Source of the DNA: Dugong dugon
Lineage: Eukaryota; Chordata; Mammalia; Sirenia; Dugongidae
Assembly (NCBI GenBank): GCA_030035585.1
Contig: CM057469.1
Coordinates: forward strand, 58,297,501-58,361,500
Length of the DNA: 64,000 nt
Reading direction: 5' to 3'
The notes beneath the pieces were generated by a model, which made no database searches, was not told the DNA's origin, and saw nothing but the letters and a program-made list of their open reading frames with translations. Every line of letters starts with the position of its first letter. Within the stretch, counting starts at the first letter, position 1. Below, one piece after another: positions 43,159-54,519 of this stretch. Position numbers and translations under genes: made by a program.

Positions 43159-44208
43159 ATGCCCCAAAAACAGAAAACAATATCAAAACATTTACAAAAA
43201 CAAGACAAGATGGCTCCAATAGGCGTCCAAATTAAAACACCAGATAACTCTCCTGTGGAAGAAAATGCACTAGAAGTACCTGATACGGAACTCAAATCAC
43301 TAATACTCGGAATTTTCCAAGAACTGAGGCAAAAAGCTGACAAACATGAGGAAAAAATAGACAAATTTATGGAAAATACAGACAAAAAATTGGAAGAATT
43401 CAGGAAGATGATGCAAGAACAAAATGCCAAAATAAATTCACAACTCGAAATTATACAAAAACAACAATTAGAAATCCAAAAGATAAACAACAAGATTTCA
43501 GAAATGGACGGTGTCATAGAAGGGCTGAGAAGTAGATTTGAAACCATGGAAGACAGGATCAGTGGAACTGAAGACAAACACTTGGATACAACTCTGTTTC
43601 AGGAAAACTCAGAAAAAAGAACAAAGAAAAATGAAGAGACCCTGAGAGTTATGTGGGACACAATTAAAAGCAAAAACTTACGAGTGATTGGCATACCAGA
43701 ACAGGGGGAGAAAACAGAAAACACAGAGAGGATCATTGAGGAACTGCTGACAGAAAACTTTCCCAATATCATGAAAGATGAAAAGCTGGTCATCCAAGAA
43801 GCTCAACGAACCCCATATAGAAGAGACCCCAAAAGAAAATCACCAAGACATATCATATTCACACTCGCTAAAACTAAAGACAAACAAAGAATCCTGAGAG
43901 CAGCTCGTGAAAAACAAGAAGTCACATACAGAGGAGAAACAATAAGACTAAGCTCAGATTATTCAGCAGAAACCATGCAGGCAAGAAGGCAATGGGATGA
44001 CATATATAAAATCTTGAAAGAAAAAAATTGTCAGCCAAGAATAATATATCCTGCAAAACTCTCATTCAGATTTGATGGTGAAATTAGGTCATTTCCAGAT
44101 AAACAGAAACTAAAGGAATATGCAAAAGTCAAACCAAACTTACAAGAATTATTAAAGGGAGTTCTTCGATCTGAGGACAAACAGCTTAAGCCCTCAGGCA
44201 GGACCTAG
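43159..44208 (+). CDS. L1 ORF1 protein (RNA-binding chaperone), intact
   Basis: 349 residues, close to the usual 330-380 of L1 ORF1p, with no stop or frameshift. Residues 1-45 are a polar N-terminus. About 50-165 is a long heptad-rich coiled-coil expected to trimerise (ELRQKADKHEEKIDKF, KQQLEIQKINNKI). 172-245 is the RNA-recognition-type domain (NLRVIGIPEQ, FPNIMKDEKLVIQEAQRTP, SPRHIIFTLAKTKDK). 246-335 is the C-terminal domain (ILRAAREKQEVTYRG, SAETMQARRQW, YPAKLSF, PNLQELLKGVL). ORF1p coats L1 RNA and acts as a nucleic acid chaperone in the retrotransposition particle. I chose the first ATG after the 5' UTR stop-containing region; the ATG at residue 18 is an alternative. ORF2 lies 431 bp downstream. 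Confidence 0.95.
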   Translation: MPQKQKTISKHLQKQDKMAPIGVQIKTPDNSPVEENALEVPDTELKSLILGIFQELRQKADKHEEKIDKFMENTDKKLEEFRKMMQEQNAKINSQLEIIQKQQLEIQKINNKISEMDGVIEGLRSRFETMEDRISGTEDKHLDTTLFQENSEKRTKKNEETLRVMWDTIKSKNLRVIGIPEQGEKTENTERIIEELLTENFPNIMKDEKLVIQEAQRTPYRRDPKRKSPRHIIFTLAKTKDKQRILRAAREKQEVTYRGETIRLSSDYSAETMQARRQWDDIYKILKEKNCQPRIIYPAKLSFRFDGEIRSFPDKQKLKEYAKVKPNLQELLKGVLRSEDKQLKPSGRT

Positions 44209-44639
44209 GACCTAGGATGCAGGTTCACATGAACCAGATACCATTCTAGGAACTGAACTACAGACGACTTTCCAAAAACAAAAGATATACAACAGGGAAT
44301 CAGAGAAATCAATCAAAGGATGACAACAACATCAAAACAATGAAAGAGGGAACAAACGGCATAGGTATAGAACCTTCTAAAGGAGAAGAAGGCAAGGCGA
44401 TACCAAGTAATGGTAGACTGCTTCAAAATTATAAAGATAAGGGTAAAATTCATGGCAACCACAAAAAAAGTTAACAAACCAACTCATAAAAATAAAGACG
44501 AAAAACATAAAGTCTCAACAAAACCAAAACCTACAAAAACAAAAGAAATGAACAGAAAATCCACAAACAAAAGGAACTCAGCACAAGAGAGTAAGAAGAA
44601 CAAAGAAAACTTCAGCATCACAAAAAAAAGCACTACAAA
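44209..44639 (+). other. L1 inter-ORF spacer
   Basis: This A-rich spacer between ORF1 and ORF2 contains an unrelated 77-codon lysine-rich frame (44410-44643) that is probably only a consequence of A-richness. Translation of ORF2 in L1 is unconventional and infrequent, and this spacer is where reinitiation would take place. Confidence 0.7.
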
Positions 44640-47600
44640 ATGACAGCAACAAATTCACATCTATCAATAATTACACTGAACGTAAATGGACTCAATGCAC
44701 CCATAAAGCGACGGAGAGTGGCAGAATGGATAAGAAAACGATCCATCTATTTGCTGTCTACAAGAGACACATCTTAGAAACAAAGATGTGAATTTATTAA
44801 AAATCAAAGGTTGGAAAAAAATATATCAAGCTAACAACTATCAAAAAAGAGCAGGAGTGGCAATTCTAATCTCAGATAAAATAGACTTTAAAACAAAATC
44901 TACCATAAAAGACAAAGAAGGACACTATATAATGATTAAGGGGATGATCCATCATGAAGACATAACCATAATAAATATCTATGCACCCAATGACAGGGCT
45001 CCAAAATACATAAAAAAAACTCTAACAGCACTGAAAAGAGAAATTGACAGTTCCACAATAATAGTAGGAGACTTCAACACACCACTCTCAGTAAAGGACA
45101 GAACAACTAAAAAGAAACTCAGCAAAGATACAGAAGACCTAAAGGACACAATCAGCCAACTGGACCTCATAGACATATATAGAACACTCCATCCAACCGC
45201 TGCAAAGTACACATTCTTTTCCAATGCACATGGAACGTTCTCCAGAATAGACCACATCTTAGGCCACAGAGCAATCCTCAACACGATCCAAAATGCTGAG
45301 ATAATTCACAGTATCTTCTCTGACCACAATGCCATCAAGGTAGAAATTAACACTAGAAAGAGCAAGGAAAAAAAATCAAACACATGGAAACTGAATAATA
45401 ATCTGCTTACACATCAATGGGTAATAGAAGAAATCAGAGATGGAATTAAAAAATTCCTAGAATCAAATGAAAATGAAAACACATCATACCAAAACCTTTG
45501 GGACACAGCAAAGGCAGTCCTCAGAGGACAATTTATAGCAATAGATGCACATATCAAAAAAGAAGAAAGGGACAAAATCAAAACATTAACTACAGAACTC
45601 AAACAAATAGAAAGAGAACAACAAAAAAAGCCTACAACCACCGGAAGAAAGGAAATAGTAAAGATCAGAGCAGAAATCAATGAAATAGAGAACAGAAAAA
45701 CAATAGAAAGAATCAACAAAACCAAAAGTTGGTTCTTTGAAAGAATCAACAAAATCGACAAACCACTGGCCAGACTGACAAAAGAAAAACAGCAGAGGGC
45801 ACAAATAACCCAAATAAGAAATGAAATGGGGGACATTACAACAGACCCAACTGAAATAAAAAGGATTATAACAGAATATTATGAAAAACTATATTCCAAC
45901 AAATTTGAAAACCTAGAGGAAATGGATAAATTTCTAGAAACATACGGCCTACCCAAACTACAACAAAGTGATATTGAAAATCTGAACAGACCCATAACAA
46001 GAGAAGAGATTGAAAAGGTAATAAAAAAACTCCCAACCAAAAAAAGCCCTGGCCCAGATGGCTTCACTGGAGAATTCTACAAAACATTTACAGAAGAGCT
46101 CGTACCAGTTCTACTCAAGTTATTTCAGAGCATAGAAGAGGAAGCAACACTTCCAAATTCATTCTATGAAGCCAGCATAACGCTGATACCAAAACCAGGC
46201 AAAGACATCACAAAAAAAGAAAATTACAGATCAATATCTCTCATGAATATAGATGCAAAAATTCTGAACAAAATTCTAGCCAATAGAATTCAGTATCATA
46301 TCAAAAAAAATAATACACCACGACCAAGTAGGATTCATACCAGGTATGCAAGGATGGTTTAACATTAGAAAATCCATCAACGTAATCCACCACATAAATA
46401 AAAGGAAAGAAAAAAATCACATGATTATCTCAATTGATGCAGAAAAGGCATTTGACAAAGTCCAACACCCATTCCTGATAAAAGCTCTCAATAAAATAGG
46501 TATAGAAGGGAAATTTCTCAACATAATAAAGGGCATCTATGCAAAACCAACAGCCAACATCATTCTTAATGGAGAAAGGCTGAAAACATTCCCCCTGAAA
46601 ACAGGAACAAGACAAGGATGCCCTTTATCACCACTCCTATTTAACATTGTGCTGGAAGTTCTAGCTAGAGCAGTAAGGCAAGAGAAAGAAATAAAGGGCA
46701 TCCAAATTGGTAATGAAGAAGTTAAACTCTCCCTGTTTGCAGATGATATGATACTATACATAGAAAACCCTAAAGACTCCACGAGAAATTTACTGGAAGT
46801 AATAGAAAGATTCAGCAGAGTAGCAGGATACAAGATAAACATTCAAAAATCAGTTGGATTCCTATACACCGGTAAAGAGAACGATGAAAAGGAGATCAGG
46901 AAATCAATACCATTTTCAATAGCCCCTAAAACGATAAAATACTTAGGAATAAATCTGACCAGGAATATAAAAGACCTATACAAAGAAAACTACAAAACAC
47001 TGCTGCATGAAACCCAAAGGGATCTACATAAATGGAAAAACATACCATGCTCATGGATAGGCAGACTCAACATTGTGAAAATGGCAATTCTACCTAAAGC
47101 AATCTACAAATACAATGCAATTCCGATACAAATACCAACAACATTCTTCAAAGAGATGGAAAAACTAATTATTAACTTTATATGGAAAGGGAAGAAACCT
47201 CGAATAAGTAAAGCACTACTGAAGAAGAAGAATAAAGTTGGAGGACTCACACTACCTGACTTGAGAACCTACTATACAGCTACAGTACTCAAAACAGCCT
47301 GGTACTGGTACAACAACAGAGACATTGACCAATGGAACAGAATTGAGAACTCAGATGTAAATCCATCCACCTACGGTCACCTGATTTTTGACAAGGGCCC
47401 AAAATACATCAAATGGGGAAAAGACAGTCTTTTTAACAAATGGTGCTGGCAAAACTGGATATCCATTTGTAGAAAAATGAAACAGGACCCATACCTCACA
47501 CCATACACAAAAACTACTTCAAAATGGATCAAAGACCTGAATATAAAGCCTCAAACTATAAAATTCATAGAAGAAAAAATAGGACCAACACTTCAGACCT

Positions 47601-48460
47601 TAATACATGGCATTAACAGGATACAAACCATAAACATCAACACAAAAAACCCAACAGATAAACTAGATAATTGGGATCTTCTAAAAATCAAACATCTATG
47701 CTTTTCAAAAGATTTCACCAAAAGAGTTAAAAGAGAACCTACAGACTGGGAAAAAATGTTTGGACAGTACAAGTCAGACAAAGGTCTAATCTCCATAATC
47801 TACAAGAAAATCCAACACCTCTACAACAAAAAGACAACCAATCCTATCAAAAAATGGGCAAAGGAAATGAACAGACACTTCACCAAGGAAGACATTCAAA
47901 TGGCCAACAGACACATGAGGAAATGCTCGCGATCACTAGCCATTAGAGAAATGCAAATTAAAACCACAATGAGATACCATCTCACCCCGGCATTACTGGC
48001 ACGAATCAAAAACACTGGAAATAACAAATGTTGGAGGGGCTGCGGGGAGACGGGAACTCTTATACACTGCTGGTGGGAATGCAAAATGATACAGCCATTT
48101 TGGAAAATGATATGGCGTTTCCTCAGAAAGCTAGAAATAGATGTACCATTCGATCCAGCAATCCCACTCCTAGGAATATATCCTAGAGAAATAAGAGTCA
48201 TCACTCGAATAGACATATGCACACCTATGTTCATGGCAGCATTATTCACAATAGCAAAACGATGGAAACAACCTCGATGTCCATCAACAGACGAATGGAT
48301 ACACAAACTATGGTACATACACACAATGGAGTACTATGCAACGAGAAAGAACAATGAATCGGTGAACCATCTCATAACATGGATGAAACTGGAGGACATC
48401 ATGCTGAGTGAAATAAGTCAATCACAAAAGGACAAATATTGTATGAGACCTCTATTGTAA
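44640..48460 (+). pseudogene. L1 ORF2: endonuclease/RT, two frameshifts
   Basis: About 1,273 codons in total, the normal ORF2p size. The endonuclease has SIITLNVNGLNAP at its start, then [26 protein letters not shown] and [10 protein letters not shown], so all catalytic positions remain in one frame or another. RT has [30 protein letters not shown] (motif A), [21 protein letters not shown] and FADD at 46736-46747. The C-terminal Cys/His motif C-x3-C-x7-H-x4-C lies at about 48,028-48,083 ([18 protein letters not shown]). Two lesions break it. An apparent 2-base loss near 44,738-44,741 puts a stop at 44775-44777. An extra A in an A8 run (46303-46310) shifts frame after the RT fingers. The uninterrupted pieces are 44788-46362 and 46346-48460. 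Confidence 0.95.
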
Positions 48461-49192
48461 AAACCCATGAAAAAATTCACATGCAAAATGTAACAATCCT
48501 TGTTGGTTACCAGGGATGGGGGGGGGGGGGATACTAAATAGGTAATAGGTAAGTGGTAACTTGGGTGAGAGATGAGATAGTACATAGTACAGCAGAAACT
48601 AACACAACCTGCACAAGGAAAGGTCATGAAGGCCCTATAGACACATCCAAACCCCCCGAGGGACTGAGTTGTTGGACGGAGGGCTCTGGGGACCATGATC
48701 TCGGGGAACATCTAGCTCAATTGGCATGACACTACTTATAAAGATAATGCTCTACATTCTACTTTGGTGAGTAGTGTCTGGGGTCTTAAAAGCCTATGAG
48801 CGGCCATCTAAGATACTCCACTGATCTCATCCCTTCGGGAACAAGGGAGAATGAAGAGAACAGGATACAAGGAAAAGATTAGTCCGAAGGACTAATGGTC
48901 CACAGCTACCAAGGCCTCCACGGGACTGAGCCCAGTGCAGCTGGATGGTGCCCAGCTACCACCAATGACTCCTTTGACCAGGATCACAACAGAGGGTTCT
49001 GGGCAGAGCTGGAGTAGGATGTAGAGCATAATTTTAACTCCCAAAAAAAAAAAAAAAAAAAGAAAACCAGATATACTGGCCTAAAGAATACTAGAGAAAC
49101 CTCGAGAGTGTGGCCCCCAGACACCCTTTCAGCTCAGAGGGGAAGTTGCCTTCAAGGTTCGATGTTAAGCCTGGGAATGGACACCCCAGTAA

Positions 49193-49507
49193 AACTAAAT
49201 GGGACTAACGATGTACAGGAGTCCGGTGACAAGGGCCAGAAGGCAGAGGGAGAGTAGGAAACTGATGATAAGGAACACAAATTGAATAAGGACACTGTCG
49301 ATGTATTGTGAGATTGTTGACCACTGCTATGGGGCAACATTTGTAGTAACTATTAAATGGGACGCTGTTTTGTCCTGTAGGCCTTCATCTTGGGCGAGAA
49401 TGGCAGCACAATTGGAAGAGCATAGTCAATATCACTTAAATGTGTAAGTAAAAAGTTTTGAAATGGTGTTTAAATAAAATAAAAATAAATAAATAAATAA
49501 ACAAACA
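49193..49507 (+). repeat. L1 3' UTR tandem unit 1
   Basis: It starts CTAAATGGGACTAACGATG and includes AGTCCGGTGACAAGGGCC, GTAGTAACTATTAAATGG, and CTTCATCTTGGGCGAGAATG. It ends in an (AAAT)n stretch at 49477-49507. It is about 315 bp from the matching point in unit 2. Confidence 0.85.
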
Positions 49508-49822
49508 AAGGAGACTAAAGAGGTACAATAGTCCACTGACAAGGTCCAGAAGACAGAAGGGGACAAGGAAGCCCCCTGGTGATAGGGAACACAAGGTGGA
49601 GTAAGGATATTCTTGATGTGCTGTGAGATTGTTAACCATTGTCATAGGGCAACATGTGTAGTAACTGTTAAATGAAAAACTATTTTGTTCTGTAAGCCTT
49701 CATCTTAAGTGAGAATGGCAGCACAGTTGGAAGAGCGTAGTCAATGTCACTGAACTGTGAATGTAGAAAATTTTGAAATGGTGTATCTTTGGCCATCTGT
49801 AATTTTCATCAAAAAAAAAGGT
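49508..49822 (+). repeat. L1 3' UTR tandem unit 2
   Basis: The same order as unit 1: AGTCCACTGACAAGGTCC, GTAGTAACTGTTAAATG, CTTCATCTTAAGTGAGAATG, GGAAGAGCGTAGTCAATG. It ends in an A9 run. It is diverged from unit 1 by point changes. Confidence 0.85.
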
Positions 49823-49955
49823 TGAGAATTTAGAGGCTTAATACGTTGTGGGGTTGTTAACCAATGTCAAAAAAAACAACATGTGTACTACTATTTCATG
49901 AGAAACTATTTGCTCTGTAAGCTTTCACCTGAAGTACAATAAAATATATATTAAA
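49823..49955 (+). repeat. L1 3' UTR tandem unit 3, partial
   Basis: GGGGTTGTTAACCAATGTC, then AACATGTGTACTACTATTTC and TTTGCTCTGTAAGCTTTCACC, parallel only the middle of units 1 and 2. They then end at the poly-A signal as in the older L1 (34,480-34,520). Confidence 0.75.
49938..49943 (+). terminator. L1 polyadenylation signal
   Basis: AATAAA lies about ten bases before the terminal poly-A tail (49953-49968, which overlaps the As of the target duplication). Confidence 0.85.
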
Positions 49956-49964
49956 AAAAAAAAA

Positions 49965-49984
49965 AAAAGAAAATTACTTCTCAG
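49965..49984 (+). repeat. L1 target site duplication, right copy
   Basis: AAAAGAAAATTACTTCTCAG is identical to 41181-41200. Confidence 0.97.
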
Positions 49985-50037
49985 AAACGATATAGAAAAA
50001 CAGACCATTTATAAACAAATGCCTAAAGTCAACAAAG

Positions 50038-50127
50038 ATTGTAAAGATTGCACAGAACAAGGCAGTGTTTTATTCTGTTACTATGAGTCAGAATGGACTC
50101 CACAACACCTAACAACAGTAACAACAA
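50038..50127 (+). mobile_element. RTE 3' tail fragment
   Basis: GCACAGAACAAGGCAGTG, TTCTGTTACTATGAGTCAGA and the tail CACCTAACAACAGTAACAAC are the last roughly 90 bases of an RTE element. No coding part remains. Confidence 0.75.
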
Positions 50128-52233
50128 AGTCAGCCATCCTGAACTGGCATCATGTTAAATAATTTTGGAAAAACATCAAACATTGGCACTGAATTTGCTA
50201 TTATTGATATGAGTTTAATGTTTTTCCCAGAGATTTTTTGAAATGTTTAATGAATAACAGAGATTTCTTATGTTTACACATGGTGATAGATAAGGTATGC
50301 TTCTTAGGAGTCTTAGTTTTACCCTCATGTATTCTGATTCAGTTAGGCCGCCATTTGAGTATTTCAGGGCACTAAGAAGAAGATCAGGTGGTCTACTGCA
50401 AATTTTAGTTTTTGAAATGTTTTATCTCAGTTCTAAAGGAACTGAATGTTAGGGGATTATATAATATGACAGAAATTAAAACTTTATAAAGTGAAAAAGG
50501 CATTTCAAAGTTGTCTCTGCAACTCAGACTATTGGGGAGAGACCTTTATGACTCCACATTATTGAAATATAGTACTACAAGTTAGACTGATTCCTTAAGG
50601 AAGAGCAACAGTAAAATAAACAAACCAAACAACGTTCATTGGCTTGGGCCATGACTTGCATATAGGGTGCTTTGGTACAGGGATGATGATGAGGGTATTT
50701 CCTCTGTTAGTTATATGGAAAAACCAGCAAATGAACAAAAAGCAAGCAAGCAAACAAACAAAAACTGGAGCAGATGATTTGAAGACAGAATACTATTATG
50801 TGTTCAGGATGGCCATATACACTGACGTCTATGTTCACTGCTCCTCTCATCCGTTACTTACCTAACACATCCATCTCCTGCTTGGTTCACTAATTTCTAA
50901 AAACCCATAATTAAATATTTTGTTAGTTCCTTTAGTTTATGTCTTTGTCTTTTCTTGCTAAGTAAGTATTACTGGAATAAAGTTACACGTTTGCACCATT
51001 AGGCATTTTTATCTATACTTTCATGAGTATATTAGACATTTAAGAGACCATGATGTGATGCGGGAGGCCACTGTACCTGATGTGGGAATGGGTGTTACTG
51101 GAAGCATCAGTGGGCAGGATTTGGGGTTGACGAAGAGAAAAAACGAAGAAGAAACGTTATGGATAACTAAGATAAGAGTTCACAAGTGTAACCAGAGCCG
51201 TCTATATGAAGGAAGAATGTGTGTAACCATAGAAGAGAGGGGAAGGACATCCTGTCTGATAGATTCTCTATTCAAAAAAAAAAAAAAAGATCGAAGAGTT
51301 TAATAAAAATAGACTATGAGAACTGATAAATAAGTAAGCAAATAAATGAAAGAAAAAGAAAAAAATGTGTAGGAAAGCAAGCAAATTAAATGGATTACAT
51401 TTTAAAAGACAATTCATTATTAGCTTATTCACTGACCATCAGAGGAAGTTGTAAAGGCATCTGAGAAAATAAGATCAAGATGGAAAGGAAAATGCAGCAA
51501 TAAAAAGAAACTTTTCCAAATAAACAATCTGGTAATTTCTTTAATCCTTCTTTCTCTTTATAATACTTAAATATCCTTTGAAATGTAAGGATCCAGTAAA
51601 CAAGGAAAATAATAGTCAATACAGCTAACACATTTTGACTTCTTGAGGGATTTTAAGAAAAACTTTGACTCATTAATACATTCTAAAAGACTGTGAACTA
51701 CAGACATGACTTCTGTTTTTCTACTAAATTTTAATGAATTCATTGTAAATCCATACGGATGCCAAGAACCCAATCATATTTGTCAAAGAAAAAGGCTAAT
51801 TAAATAATTCATTACTATTCACCTATACTTTTTCTCTTGCAATTCCTAAATTGTTTCTGACCTGTTAACGTATTCTTTCTGGTTTCATTAACTTTTAACT
51901 TCTCTGTTATTTTTAGAGGGTTCCATAGTTACTTCTGTGAGATAGCTCTTTGAGTGTAAGGAATATGTGTTCAAAGATTAATGTTCAATGTCGAACTTAA
52001 GAATTCCCTTATATCATGAATTACATAAATGAAGACAACTGAAGATAGCATGTTAGTGGAGAAAAGCAGGACTAGTTCTATAGAGAAAATTCTTTCAATA
52101 AGTATCTCTTGACCACACGAGCTAATTAACTATTTTAATAGAAAGAGACCGAAATGAACCCCACCAAACTCAGGGACTGGTGAACAGACTGATGCCGTGA
52201 GCCTCAGAGAAATTAAGTAGCCTTAAAAATGAC
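50128..52233. other. AT-rich intergenic DNA, nothing recognised
   Basis: 2.1 kb without a supported gene. An 82-codon frame at 51055-51303 runs into a poly-A stretch (51275-51288) and shows no domain. Short low-complexity (CAAG/CAAA)n lies at 50740-50762. Confidence 0.45.
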
Positions 52234-52244
52234 AATGGCACAAT
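52234..52244 (+). repeat. Target duplication, left copy
   Basis: AATGGCACAAT pairs with AATGGTACAAT at 52393-52403, with one mismatch. Confidence 0.75.
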
Positions 52245-52392
52245 TAAAAAAAAAAAAAGCTCATTGCCATTGAGTGGATTTTGACTCTAGTAGAACTGCC
52301 CCATAGGGTTTCCAAGGAGTGGTTGGTGGATTTGAACTATCGAACTTTTGATTAGCAGTTGAGCTCTTTAACCACGGTACCACCAGGGCCCT
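52245..52392 (-). mobile_element. AfroSINE, minus strand, short-bodied type
   Basis: The tail is a T-run read in reverse (A-rich at 52245-52258), then CATTGCCATTGAGTGGATT, body TAGTAGAACTGCCCCATAGG, B box GGTGGATTTGAACTATC and head ACCACGGTACCACCAGGGCC. An 11-bp duplication flanks it. Confidence 0.88.
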
Positions 52393-52403
52393 AATGGTAC
52401 AAT

Positions 52404-53490
52404 GGCCCGCTGTTATTCAGATCTTCTTAACACTCTTTTCAGCCACTGAAGTCTAACATGATTTTTTTTTGTGTGTGTGTGATTATTGGGTTACATGCTC
52501 TTAACTTTTATGTTATTTATTTAAAAATGAAAACATGAACATGTTTGTGGAATGCAGTAATAGTGCTACATCTGTTTCCTAGGTATTACAGAGATATTTA
52601 CCTTTAAGTTTAAACCCTACATATAAAGTTATATTCCACCTATTCTTCTTAAAATAGAATATGTGGACATTGTGATTACTAAGAACTAATTACCCATAAG
52701 AATGTAGTAAGTATCCAAGCAAGTAGTGGTATGAAATAAGCAATTCTACAATTTTTGCAAATATGATTAGCAAGTGGTAGGAAGATACATATTTAAAGCT
52801 ATGTCATCTCCTTTTCTCAAGCCGTTTGCTGTGATTATTTTTAATGTCACTTGAAATTCACTTGGCTTGCTATTCTACTAGCTCAGGAAGAAGTTTGAAA
52901 ATGTTTAATAAATTTTCTTCCTTCATACCTCTCAGGAATATGTGCTAATTAGATTTTTGTCTGGAAAAAAAATCAGAAAATGTTTTAAGGCACAGCAATA
53001 TAATCAGTGCACCTTGTATTATTTGAAAAGCAGCATATTTTGAAATATTAGACAATGATCTATTGGCATAAAAACGTGAGGGCACCTACAAAAATGACCA
53101 TTTTATAGCCATACTGATTGCTTTTAAGAGAGTAGATACATCTCGTTGCTAGGTCAGAAGTGTGAATTATTCTTCCCAAGTCTGTTTTTGTCTTGGAATG
53201 TGGCAAGTGGCTAGTTTCAAAGAGTTTATATACAGTCCTGGGCTGAGAGTTACAGTACAAAGATTTCAGAGTTGAAATTTAAAGACTTGACACTGATTTC
53301 TTTATGAAATTCCTACTAAAATCAGTGAGTGCAAGAAGCACAATTAACTAAAGGATAATCAAGTTGATGGATTTCTGTATATAACTATGATGTATAAACC
53401 CTTTTGAATATCAGAATCAACTCTATTCTAAAATAAACAAATTAACCCTCATTTTATTTTATTGTTTAAAAATCCAGTTAGATTTAACAA
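52404..53490. other. AT-rich intergenic DNA, nothing recognised
   Basis: No repeat or coding frame is supported apart from a short (GT)n run near 52470-52482. Confidence 0.45.
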
Positions 53491-53920
53491 ATACTTATTA
53501 CATCCTTAGTATAGGCCAGGCATGGTGTCAAATCTTAGTATTAATTTTATCAACAAATATTTATTAAAATTTGTGCAGGCACTGAGAATACAACAAAATC
53601 TAAAATAAATGTTTCTGAACTTACAGCACTCAAGTAAAACAAAGCAATTAGAAATTATGATAAATAATTTGAAGGAAAAAAGAAAACAAAAAGACGATGA
53701 GGGAGAGATAAACAAGAGCTGTAAGAGAAAGGTTTACTCCGGAGATGATATTTAAGCTGAGACACAAAGGGTGAGAGAAAAACAGGAGAACAAACAATCC
53801 AGGGGTAGAAAGGCCTTGAGGAACTGAACAAAGGTCATTGTAGTGGAGGGACATGACTGAGGAGCAGAATGTCAGGAGATGGAATTAGAGAACTGGGCAG
53901 GGGCCAGCTCCCGCAGAATC
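53491..53920 (+). mobile_element. Possible ancient interspersed repeat, unnamed
   Basis: AACAAATACTTATTACATCC with GTATAGGCCAGGCATGGTG, then CACTGAGAATACAACAAAAT, TTGAGGAACTGAACAAAGG and GGAGGGACATGACTGAGGAG, follow the order of a widespread old mammalian repeat that starts like the L2/MIR tail. I cannot fix the family. Confidence 0.4.
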
Positions 53921-54009
53921 CAGACCTACTAGTTACAGAAAATTGCCTATTATACATCTCCCCTGATATGTTTCTTAGACCCTTTAAGCTGAAAATGTTC
54001 TAAACTAAA

Positions 54010-54200
54010 TCAAACGGTTAAGCACTTGACTACTAACTGAAAGGTTGGCAGTTTGAACCCATCCAGATGTGTCTCCGAAGAAAGCCCTGGCGATCTACTT
54101 CTAAAGAATAAGCTACTGAAAACTTCATGGTGCACTCTGCACACATGGGGTTGCCATGAGTAGGAGTTGGCTCAAAGGCAACTAACAACAACAACAAACT
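54010..54200 (+). mobile_element. AfroSINE, plus strand, long-bodied, RTE-type tail
   Basis: The head is CAAACGGTTAAGCACTTGAC, the B box GCAGTTTGAACCCATCC, the long-bodied module GCCCTGGCGATCTACTTC, the body TGGGGTTGCCATGAGTAGG and the tail CAACTAACAACAACAACAAA. TAAACTAAA at 54001-54009 and 54201-54209 is an exact duplication. Confidence 0.9.
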
Positions 54201-54519
54201 TAAACTAAACGTGTCTTTGCCATGTCCTTCCTCCTTTGTTCTTTATACTTAAGAATAAAATCATGATCTACCTGTGTGTCTCATCTCAAGACATTCTTGG
54301 AGGTTCCCTCTATCTCACATGTGATGATGTTCTTTCTATTCTACTCCTTTAATATCTCTGTTCTCTAGACTCTGTCCTCTACTCACTCCATCCTCTTTCC
54401 TCACACAAGTCCCCTAGAAAGCAAGTTTCTTAACTAGTTATGGTCATCCATGAAGGGTGAGATCAATCCTTCACTCAGTGGTTCCATCAGAGTCTGATGA
54501 TATGACAAACGCACCAAGA

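Larger units (their letters stand above)
41201..49964 (+). mobile_element. Full-length young L1 retrotransposon
   Basis: The complete element is 8.76 kb. It begins GGGGCAAGATGGCGCTCTAG, has a 1.96-kb 5' UTR with GC-rich monomers, ORF1 (43159-44208), a 431-bp spacer, ORF2 (44640-48460, two frameshifts), a 1.5-kb 3' UTR with a tandem amplification, AATAAA and a poly-A tail. The exact 20-bp target duplication, full length, near-identical promoter monomers and few ORF lesions show a recent insertion. It would encode the RNA-binding chaperone and the endonuclease/RT that copy its own RNA at nicked chromosomal DNA. The host lineage is inferred to be afrotherian from the neighbouring SINEs. Family L1 is certain; the subfamily name is not assigned. 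Confidence 0.97.
48461..49964 (+). other. L1 3' UTR
   Basis: About 1.5 kb. It includes a G run (48520-48531), which L1 3' UTRs commonly have. Homology to the 3' UTRs of the other three L1 copies (28.2, 33.7 and 6.4 kb) runs from about 48,620 to 49,010 (GGACTGAGTTG, GGAACATCTAG, TACATTCTACTTTGG, GGGTCTTAAAAGC). A run of 18 As lies at 49,044-49,061, and three related tandem units then fill 49,193-49,955. Confidence 0.9.

Noticed and set aside
43152-43577. 141-codon minus-strand open frame
   Set aside because: It is the exact antisense of L1 ORF1; the plus frame carries the known protein domains.
44979-46842. Minus-strand frames of 60-140 codons opposite L1 ORF2
   Set aside because: They are complementary shadows of ORF2, which shows endonuclease and RT motifs on the plus strand. 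They are serine/leucine-rich because the sense strand is A-rich.
47896-48324. 142-codon minus-strand open frame
   Set aside because: It is the antisense of the Cys/His C-terminal region of L1 ORF2.
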